From Pelobacter sp. UBA6093 (lineage in GTDB: Bacteria > Desulfobacterota > Desulfuromonadia > Desulfuromonadales > Syntrophotaleaceae), in the NCBI GenBank assembly GCA_002435955.1, contig DIWZ01000011.1, positions 19,857-83,856 on the forward strand: 64,000 nt of DNA, given 5' to 3'. A program made the translations under genes and the position numbers. Of this stretch, positions 58,278-64,000 are shown piece after piece; position 1 is the first letter of the stretch, and the number at the start of each line of letters is the position of its first letter. Under the pieces are notes generated by a model that was not told where the DNA came from, did no database searches, and worked only from the letters and a program-made list of their open reading frames with translations.

Positions 58278-59099
58278 ATGTCCAAGAATTTCAAGGATAA
58301 AGTCAGGGAACAATTCAGCCGCACGGCCGAAAGCTATGTCCAGAGTCCCGGTTTTTCCCAAGGGGGCGACCTGGAGGAAGCGGCCAAATTGCTGCAACCA
58401 ACGCAGGACGATATTCTGCTTGACGTGGCATGTGGCGGAGGGCATTCAGCCTTATTTTTCGCTCCGATGGTACGCAGCGTGGTGGCTTCGGATCTGGCCA
58501 TGCAAATGTTGAAACGGGCTCAGGAATTCATCAGCGAAGAAGGGGGCGTCGAGAACGTCACCTTCCGGGAAGCCGATGCCGAGGACCTCCCGTTTCCGGC
58601 CGGAGCCTTTACCCTGCTGACCTGCCGTATCGCCCCCCACCACTTTCCGGACGTACCGCGCGCCCTGGGTGAATTTCATCGGGTGTTGCGCCGCGGCGGT
58701 CGCATGGCCATTATCGACACGCTCCTGCCGGACGACCCGGAAATCGCCGAATTCATGCATGCATACGAGCAGATGCGCGACCCCACCCATGTACGCTCCT
58801 ACAGCAGGGAGAGTTGGACACAGATGGTGGAAGCGGCCGATTTCATCCTGCATGACATCAAGATCATCCCCAAAACCCACGAATTCCAGGAGTGGGCGCG
58901 GCGCACCGGCATGAACCGTGACGGCGTGCAAAAGCTCAACAAGCTTTTCATCGAGGCCTCCGCAAAAATCCAGGATTTTTTCCAGGTGGAAACCTTCGCC
59001 GGAGAGGTGGAAAACTTCACCGACCAGAAAATCCTCATCTATGCCAGTCGGCCCGCCAAAAAGCCGCATGTCCAACCTACCAAACAGCAGGAAGCTTGA
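58278..59099 (+). CDS. Class I SAM methyltransferase, UbiE-like
   Basis: 273 aa. Rossmann-fold methyltransferase: LLDVACGGGHSALFF (about 48) is motif I, SDLAMQMLKRAQEF (about 72) motif post-I, EADAEDLPFPAGAFTLLTCRIAPHHFPDV (read in parts) motifs II-III, and the LRRGGRMAIIDTLLPDD segment follows. The last 80 residues contain RTGMNRDGVQKLNKLF. Substrate is unknown; quinone, lipid or small-molecule methylation are possible. A monocistronic gene with promoter and strong terminator. Confidence 0.87.
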   Translation: MSKNFKDKVREQFSRTAESYVQSPGFSQGGDLEEAAKLLQPTQDDILLDVACGGGHSALFFAPMVRSVVASDLAMQMLKRAQEFISEEGGVENVTFREADAEDLPFPAGAFTLLTCRIAPHHFPDVPRALGEFHRVLRRGGRMAIIDTLLPDDPEIAEFMHAYEQMRDPTHVRSYSRESWTQMVEAADFILHDIKIIPKTHEFQEWARRTGMNRDGVQKLNKLFIEASAKIQDFFQVETFAGEVENFTDQKILIYASRPAKKPHVQPTKQQEA

Positions 59100-59107
59100 A
59101 GTTTCTC

Positions 59108-59144
59108 AAGGCTCCGTGGCTCACGCTACGGGGCCTTGTTTTTT
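59108..59144 (+). terminator. Intrinsic terminator of the UbiE-like gene
   Basis: AAGGCTCCGT (59108-59117) and ACGGGGCCTT (59128-59137) form a 10-bp stem with one T-G pair and a 10-nt loop, followed by TGTTTTTT. It lies 8 nt after the stop codon and is the clearest intrinsic terminator of the window. Confidence 0.88.
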
Positions 59145-59145
59145 G

Positions 59146-59259
59146 CAGTTGTCAGTTGTCAGTTGTCAGTTGTCAGTTGTCCTTGGTCTCAGCCCTCAGC
59201 CCTCAGCCCTCAGCCCTCAGCCCTCAGCCCTCAGCCCTCAGCACTCAGCACTCAGCATT
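59146..59259. repeat. Heptanucleotide tandem array CAGTTGT and CAGCCCT
   Basis: Five perfect copies of CAGTTGT (59146-59180), a 9-nt spacer, then seven copies of CAGCCCT (59190-59238), two CAGCACT (59239-59252) and a degenerate CAGCATT (to 59259). All units share CAG at the same place in a 7-nt period. The array lies between the terminator above and the 3' end of the convergent RelA/SpoT-like gene, and is the only such repeat in the window. Length can be expected to vary by slippage. Confidence 0.9.
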
Positions 59260-59262
59260 TCC

Positions 59263-60696
59263 TCAAGCGCCGCCATCCTGGACACGGGTGCGCAAATATT
59301 TGCGAATGTGGTTATGGGCCCGGGGTGTTACCGCCCATTCGAGCCATTTGGGCAGTACCGTGGGATTCATCCCGCGTTCTATCTCGACCTGGTCGCCGTC
59401 CATAAGGCGCGACTTGAGTTGCCGGGTCTGACCATTGACGCGGGCGCGCCATGCGAACAGACCGACCTTCTCATGGATGGCGAAGGCAAAATCGAGGGCA
59501 CTGCTACCAGCCGGCAGGGTACAAACATCCCCCTTGGGGGTATAGACCTGAATGGTGGATGCGGCAAGCCGCAGGCTTTCGGTATCGAATGCCGCCTCCC
59601 CTTCCAGCAATGACTTCATAAGCTCCTGGAAGTTTTCTTTCCTGAACTCAAAACCAGGAGTGAGTACCCCCGATTCGTTGAATCGTGCCAGTTTGTGCGT
59701 GGTTATTTCCACCCTCAGCCGAATTTCGCCGGCCTGCACAGTGGTTTTCAATGCCTGGTAACCAAGGGGGGACGGGATAGTGAGATGATCGCGCAGTTTA
59801 CCGGGGATGGCATTGTACAATTCATGCACCACCCCCAGAGCCAGATAGGCATCCATGGTGCGGGCAACCTGAATCTCCAGGGTATAAAGTGCGGATATGC
59901 CGCGTCCCATGGTACGGGTGGCATCGATGGAAAAAGGCCGCCAGTGATCCTTCATGGTTGGAGCAAGCCGGTAATGCTCAAAGGCCTGTCGGAAGTTGGC
60001 GCGGATCTGGCGCAGTTGCGGTTCGACCTGCCTGCGTAAAACCTGCAGGACACGTCGATAGCGACTGGCCCGCGCCGGGTACAGAATACTCAGGGAAAGA
60101 GCTTCCATGTGGGAGGCCACGTAGCCCATGCCCAGGTGTCGTGCCAGCGGAATGTAAACAGCGCGCGTTTCCTTGGCGATAAGCGCCTGCTTGTCGGGGT
60201 CGAGGGCCTGGATGGTCTGCAGGTTATCGATGCGGTCCCAAAATTTCAGACAAAGCACCCGCACATCCTCGATAGCCAGTAACAATTGTTTGCGGTAGGT
60301 CTGTGCCTTGAGAGCCTCGCGGCTGAGTTTTTCGGACGATACCTTGGTCAGACCGTTGACCAGCAACGCCACCTCGGAGCCGAAGGTTGCTTCCACCTCG
60401 GCCAGGGTCATGGGGGTATCCTCGACCACGTCATGCAGTAGTGCGGCGATCACCGAAGAAAAATCCATCCAGTGTCGAGCGGCTTGATGAGCTACGCGCA
60501 AGGGGTGGATGAAAAAAGGTTCGCCCGATTTACGCAACTGACCTTCGTGAGCTTGCGAAGCGATGGCAATGGCGCGGTGAAAGTCGGCAATGCCGCTGTC
60601 GAGTTCGTCTTCACTCAACCCGCCACCATAATGGGTCACCAGCAGCTCGAGGATATCGTTGACCATGCGCCGTTCTTTTCTCTTGTTTTCTGCCAC
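59263..60696 (-). CDS. RelA/SpoT-type HD-TGS protein with degenerate synthetase
   Basis: 477 aa, GTG start with GGAGG upstream. The HD hydrolase domain (about 40-180) is intact: FFIHPLRVAHQ, ALLHDVVEDT with the catalytic Glu-Asp, and DRIDNLQT. The synthetase region (about 240-355) is recognisable (LALGVVHELY, PSPLGYQALKTTV) but the usual Arg/Lys before the synthetase core and the catalytic Asp are not seen, so (p)ppGpp synthesis is doubtful. A TGS-like part (IQVYTPKGDVCTLPAG, about 392) follows. The ACT end is missing; full-length RelA/SpoT has over 700 aa. It is probably a hydrolase or regulator beside a full RSH elsewhere. Confidence 0.85.
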   Translation of the reverse strand: MAENKRKERRMVNDILELLVTHYGGGLSEDELDSGIADFHRAIAIASQAHEGQLRKSGEPFFIHPLRVAHQAARHWMDFSSVIAALLHDVVEDTPMTLAEVEATFGSEVALLVNGLTKVSSEKLSREALKAQTYRKQLLLAIEDVRVLCLKFWDRIDNLQTIQALDPDKQALIAKETRAVYIPLARHLGMGYVASHMEALSLSILYPARASRYRRVLQVLRRQVEPQLRQIRANFRQAFEHYRLAPTMKDHWRPFSIDATRTMGRGISALYTLEIQVARTMDAYLALGVVHELYNAIPGKLRDHLTIPSPLGYQALKTTVQAGEIRLRVEITTHKLARFNESGVLTPGFEFRKENFQELMKSLLEGEAAFDTESLRLAASTIQVYTPKGDVCTLPAGSSALDFAFAIHEKVGLFAWRARVNGQTRQLKSRLMDGDQVEIERGMNPTVLPKWLEWAVTPRAHNHIRKYLRTRVQDGGA

Positions 60697-60752
60697 ACAT
60701 CCTCCAAGGCAGGGGGCTGGATTGGATCCTGTCTAATCAAGTGGAAGCCACC

Positions 60753-60868
60753 GTCCGACAGGCTCCTGGACTTGATGATTTTTCAGGGACGAAGGCATAC
60801 TATAGTATGTTGCGATCCTGAAAAATTGCCGTAACGCGGTAGGACGGACTTTTTGCAACGCCATCATC
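60753..60868. repeat. Interspersed dyad repeat upstream of the DksA-like gene
   Basis: The element begins with GTCCGACAGGCTCCT, also present at 9-23. It contains ATTTTTCAGG (60778-60787) and CCTGAAAAAT (60817-60826), flanking a perfect 14-bp palindrome CATACTATAGTATG (60796-60809), and ends with GGACTTTTTGCAACGCC-like sequence. The nested dyads and the second partial copy suggest a small non-autonomous repeat. No transposase gene is near. Confidence 0.6.
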
Positions 60869-60944
60869 TTTGACTTACCGCAGAATCGGTTTACTTTTGA
60901 AGGTAGACTTCCAGACATCCGGCATGCCCTGAAGGAGAAAAATC

Positions 60945-61328
60945 ATGACCCGAAACCGCCTGGACACTATTCGTAAAACACTTCTGAGCCTGCGCGAAGC
61001 GCGTCTGCAACAATGCCGTCGACAGAACGCCGATGCTGCCGCCCTGCTCGATGAAGGCGTGGCGGATATTGCGGACCAGGGGCAGACAGACAACCTCAAG
61101 GATTACCTGCACCTGCTCAGCGACGCCGGGCGGGAAGAGATCCTTGCGATAGACGCCGCCCTTGAACGCCTGAGGGACGGAAGTTACGAAATTTGCGAGA
61201 GCTGCGGCAAGAATATCGGCATGGCACGCCTGGAAGTCCTGCCCTTCACCCGGCTGTGCCTGACGTGTCAGCAAAACGTCGAACAACAGGAGTCGAGCAA
61301 GGCCGGGCCCGTAAAGGGGCAGATTTGA
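60945..61328 (+). CDS. DksA/TraR family zinc-finger protein
   Basis: 127 aa. The C4 zinc finger is CESC (about 84-87) and CLTC (about 105-108), with GKNIGMARLEVLPFTRL between, typical of DksA/TraR. The N-terminal coiled coil (about 1-70) has LREARLQQCRRQ and the tip ADIADQGQTDN. DksA binds the RNA polymerase channel and mediates ppGpp effects; this short member fits TraR/YbiI-like forms. It lies beside the RelA/SpoT-like gene, divergent from it. Confidence 0.88.
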   Translation: MTRNRLDTIRKTLLSLREARLQQCRRQNADAAALLDEGVADIADQGQTDNLKDYLHLLSDAGREEILAIDAALERLRDGSYEICESCGKNIGMARLEVLPFTRLCLTCQQNVEQQESSKAGPVKGQI

Positions 61329-61371
61329 GCCATGCCACAGACGGTTCCTGTCGGACTACCGGAACCGGAAA

Positions 61372-61719
61372 CTATCCCGGAGGCCAGGTCATGACACGGC
61401 CGCCGAGCAGATGAAAGTGCAGATGCCAGACAGTCTGGCCGGCACCCTCATTGCAGTTATTCACCACCCGAAAACCGCCACCGGCAAAATGGCGCTGCCT
61501 GGCCAACTGCGATGCCACCTGGTAGACATGCCCGACAAGGTCGTTGTCCTCCACCCCCAGATCAAGAGTGGTGCGAATGTGCTTGCGCGGGATGATCAGA
61601 TAGTGATGCGGCGCTTGCGGTGCGATATCCTGCAAGACTACCACCCTGTCATCTTCATAGATATAGTTCCCAGGGATGTCACCGGCTATGATTTTACAGA
61701 AAAGACAATTGTCCGTCAT
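61372..61719 (-). CDS. HIT family (histidine triad) hydrolase
   Basis: 115 aa. The triad is HLHFHLLGG at the C-terminus (about 98-106), with CLFCKIIAGDIP at the start and DIAPQAPHHYLIIPRKHI following, the HinT pattern (purine nucleoside phosphoramidase). Residue spacing and length are normal. Its start overlaps the end of the ATPase gene by 26 nt on the same strand, so translation is coupled. Confidence 0.92.
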   Translation of the reverse strand: MTDNCLFCKIIAGDIPGNYIYEDDRVVVLQDIAPQAPHHYLIIPRKHIRTTLDLGVEDNDLVGHVYQVASQLARQRHFAGGGFRVVNNCNEGAGQTVWHLHFHLLGGRVMTWPPG

Positions 61720-63847
61720 GGTCGTTTTTCTCCTCCTTGCCGGCTGTTGGAGAGGAATCCCCGGCGTTCAGGGGGATCAGATTCCAGTTATCCCGTATGG
61801 CTTTCCGACGCAGGGTTTCCTCGTGGCTGAATAAAATGACCTGGTGGCCAGCCGCATAGTGTTCAAGAACCTTCAGCGCCTGCCCCCGGCGTTTTTTGTC
61901 GAGAGCCCCCAACGGGTCGTCAAGCAGCAGCGGAAGCCGTGCGGTTTCGCAACGCAGCTGGCCCAGCGACAGACACAAGGCCAACTGAAGCAAGGTGCGT
62001 GTGGCACTGCTGAAACGCTCTACCGGCAGCCAGGCACCATCCGCTCCTGGCAATTGTACGACAAATTCCTCGGTGACCTGCACCTTGTCCACCACTCCCC
62101 CTGTCAGACGGCTCATCACCTGCCCGAGAATGCCGGCAAAATCCTCCAGATCGGTCCCGGGAAAACCGGCCAGCGTTTCCTGCAACAGGTCACATTCCAG
62201 GTCGAGGGTATTTTTGCGATGTTTAAGTCGGGACTCTCGAGCGCGCAACACTTCCCCTTCGGTCTCAATACGGGAGCGTGCATCCAGCAGGCTTTCCAGG
62301 TCGGCAGAGTCCCGCGTGGCAGTCAGTGCTTCAGCCGGGGAATGCTCCGCCCCATGCCGGCAACAAACTTCAGCAGATGCAGGTTCGACCGGTTGATCAT
62401 CGGGGCCGGCGGCGATCATCTCTTCAACCGCAGGTACCGACGCGGTGGCGGGCAAATCCGGATCCGTTACCGTCGGTGCAGCAGCTATCGCTTCCCGGGG
62501 ATCGTCCATCTGCCGCAACTGCTCCAGGAGCTGCTGATAGCGGGGAAGATTTTTTTGCATGCGCACCGTTTCCACGGGCGAGGGCGAAAGCCCCAGTGCC
62601 TCGAATCGATGGTTCATGGCTGCCAGCTGTTGCTGCAGTTCGTGAACCCGGGCCTCCACGACGGCAATCTGACTATCGCGTTGCTGCCCCTCGCTACGAG
62701 CCAGCAAAATGCGCCGGACATGCCATGCACCGATAGCGACGGTGACCAGCACCCCTCCCCAGATCGGCAGGGCAGTGGCTTGTATCCGGGACCAGAACAA
62801 CACCCCTGCCCACATACCCGTCAGCCCCATTGCCGGCCTTTGCCAGGCAGGCGGGCGACATTTGCGTCGCTCTTCCTGGCGGACGCTAAGGCCATGCTTC
62901 TGTTCGGCCATCGCCTGTCGCAGGGTTGCACAATCGCTCAGCAACTCCGGCAATTCCGCTGGCAGACATCGCGGCAGGCCGATTTTGGCCAGTTCCCTTT
63001 CCAGCTCGGCACGCCTGGTTGCATAATCCGCCGCCTCATCCTGTCTCACATCCGTGGTCGTCACGGCAGCCTCCGGGATGTTCGGCATCGATTCCGCTGC
63101 CCCGGGTTCCTGCGGCAACGACGTTCCGGCATCGGCTGCCACACCATCGCCGGTGCAGTCGCTGTGCTCACCGACCTGGTGCGACTTTTGGAGACGGATC
63201 ATCTCCTGCAGAGCAAACCATTCTTTTTCAAGCTCTGCCAGCCGGCGCGTAATAACCGCCAATTCACCCTCGCCGGTAGCTTGAAGCCCCCACGGATTGG
63301 TGCTGGATATCGCAAGATACTCGGCCTGCAAATTCTTTAGAATAGCGCTGTATTCGGTTATCTCCGGGTCCGAAAGACATGCCTTGAGGCGCTCGGGAGA
63401 GAAACCGGAGCTGCCATCAGACGGATCACCATAGAGCAGGGCCTGAAAGAGATCGCGGCGACCCACACCCAGCAACTCCTGCAGCCGTGACAGATAAGCG
63501 GCCTGGTCTGCTTCCGCGCCTGGGCATCCACAAAAAACAGGAACAAACTCACCATCGGTATCTGCTTCGGACCACCCCGCGCAGCCGGTGAAAAAATCCC
63601 GTTCGATCCTGACCTGACGCCCGCCCGCCTCTAACAACAACGCGGCCCTGCATATACCGGAGTTTTCCCATGGCACGAATCGTGCGGCATCGTCATCGCC
63701 GAACAGCACCGCCATGACCGCCTGCAACAAGGTGGTTTTGCCCGACTCGTTGGGACCTGACACCAGGTTCATGCCTGGTGCGAATTCGATGACTTCGTCC
63801 TCAAAACGTCCGAAAGCCTGCAGTTCAAGCCGCCGAAGCATCATCAT
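61694..63847 (-). CDS. AAA family ATPase, YhaN/SbcC-like
   Basis: 717 aa. The N-terminal Walker A is GPNESGKTTLLQAV (about 33-46) and the C-terminal ABC half has QLALCLSLGQLR and LPLLLDDPLGALDKKRRGQAL (read in parts, about 645), giving signature, Walker B and D-loop. Between lie coiled-coil stretches and a hydrophobic segment (about 340-375), as in YhaN rather than SbcC. It is likely a DNA end or recombination factor with the upstream gene, whose last 52 codons show at the window edge. ATGA overlap links the two. Confidence 0.83.
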   Translation of the reverse strand: MMMLRRLELQAFGRFEDEVIEFAPGMNLVSGPNESGKTTLLQAVMAVLFGDDDAARFVPWENSGICRAALLLEAGGRQVRIERDFFTGCAGWSEADTDGEFVPVFCGCPGAEADQAAYLSRLQELLGVGRRDLFQALLYGDPSDGSSGFSPERLKACLSDPEITEYSAILKNLQAEYLAISSTNPWGLQATGEGELAVITRRLAELEKEWFALQEMIRLQKSHQVGEHSDCTGDGVAADAGTSLPQEPGAAESMPNIPEAAVTTTDVRQDEAADYATRRAELERELAKIGLPRCLPAELPELLSDCATLRQAMAEQKHGLSVRQEERRKCRPPAWQRPAMGLTGMWAGVLFWSRIQATALPIWGGVLVTVAIGAWHVRRILLARSEGQQRDSQIAVVEARVHELQQQLAAMNHRFEALGLSPSPVETVRMQKNLPRYQQLLEQLRQMDDPREAIAAAPTVTDPDLPATASVPAVEEMIAAGPDDQPVEPASAEVCCRHGAEHSPAEALTATRDSADLESLLDARSRIETEGEVLRARESRLKHRKNTLDLECDLLQETLAGFPGTDLEDFAGILGQVMSRLTGGVVDKVQVTEEFVVQLPGADGAWLPVERFSSATRTLLQLALCLSLGQLRCETARLPLLLDDPLGALDKKRRGQALKVLEHYAAGHQVILFSHEETLRRKAIRDNWNLIPLNAGDSSPTAGKEEKNDHDGQLSFL

Positions 63848-64000
63848 TGTTCTCCATGCATGGGTTCACGCCTCTGCAGGATATCCCGCAGCGCAGCCTC
63901 CAGTAAAGGCCGCTCCGCTTCCGACAGGCGAGCCGCCCGGGATTGGGCCTTGCGAATCAGCATACCTTGCAAATTTTCCCTGCGGGCCGAATCTTCCAGC
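63844..64000 (-). CDS. Partial gene, probable YhaO/SbcD-like nuclease partner (C-terminal end)
   Basis: The last 51 residues are readable on the minus strand and end EPMHGEQ before TGA; the gene continues beyond the window. The visible part is a charged helix (RRENLQGMLIRKAQSRAARLSEAERPLLE read in parts). The stop overlaps the ATPase start as ATGA. In Bacillus and many others YhaO, a metallophosphoesterase, is encoded just before YhaN. The fragment has no motif of its own, so identity is inference from position. Confidence 0.5.
   Translation of the reverse strand, partial: LEDSARRENLQGMLIRKAQSRAARLSEAERPLLEAALRDILQRREPMHGEQ

Noticed and set aside
59146..59259. Tandem repeats considered as a CRISPR array
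   Set aside because: Units are 7 nt and directly adjacent, without spacers, and no cas gene is present.
61844..63340. 498-codon plus-strand open frame inside the YhaN-like ATPase
   Set aside because: Antisense to a gene with clear Walker motifs; its translation is rich in Arg, Pro, His and Cys with no recognisable domain.

Overview
The window looks like a chromosomal segment of a motile Gram-negative bacterium with moderately high G+C. Gene content and protein style suggest Desulfobacterota/Desulfuromonadales (Pelobacter, Syntrophotalea or Geobacter relatives). That placement is inference from flgMNKL-csrA-fliW order, DUF115 Maf proteins, cyclic-di-GMP proteins inside flagellar operons and an L,D-transpeptidase; no marker gene settles it.

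Layout. (1) 42-7992: late flagellar genes flgM-flgN-flgK-flgL, csrA-fliW, and two DUF115 motility-associated glycosyltransferases (Maf) flanking a small unknown gene. (2) 8459-35613: a 27-kb island of about 25 genes, all on the plus strand, many overlapping by 4-40 nt, for activated sugars and glycan tailoring. It holds a pseudaminic-acid-like nonulosonate set (pseB, pseC, a NeuB-family synthase, an SDR, an aldo/keto reductase, a cytidylyltransferase, pseG). It also holds a CDP-3,6-dideoxyhexose set (rfbF, rfbG, rfbH, an epimerase, a reductase), two sugar C-methyltransferase-like genes, three radical SAM genes, two glycosyltransferases and a thiamine-diphosphate enzyme. The last part is a five-gene cassette with its own promoter: SDR, ATP-grasp, PIG-L deacetylase, formyltransferase, GH57-like protein. 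(3) 35614-44521: two nearly identical short flagellins, flaG, fliD, fliS, a FliT-like gene, two PilZ-type proteins, a diguanylate cyclase, and a soluble FliK-like/FlhB-like pair. (4) 44574-64000: housekeeping and signalling genes: membrane Cache-HAMP-PAS-GGDEF, a 6S-like RNA candidate, TraB, L,D-transpeptidase, aldehyde dehydrogenase, rhomboid, YbaK, PncB, cyclophilin, RlmI, a UbiE-like methyltransferase, a degenerate RelA/SpoT, DksA/TraR, HIT, a YhaN-like ATPase and the end of its probable nuclease partner.

How it fits together. The island sits between the Maf transferases and the flagellins they would glycosylate, so the most economical reading is a flagellin glycan factory making at least two sugars: a modified nonulosonate and a (possibly branched) 3,6-dideoxyhexose. 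No PseH-type acetyltransferase is visible. The PIG-L, formyltransferase and ATP-grasp genes suggest unusual N-substituents instead.

The best-supported regulatory signal is CsrA/FliW control. The leaders of csrA, fliC1 and fliC2 each carry a hairpin with GGA in its loop plus a CANGGANG motif over the ribosome binding site, with the two GGA triplets 23-24 nt apart. This is the two-site logic known for Bacillus subtilis hag, here at three genes including csrA itself.
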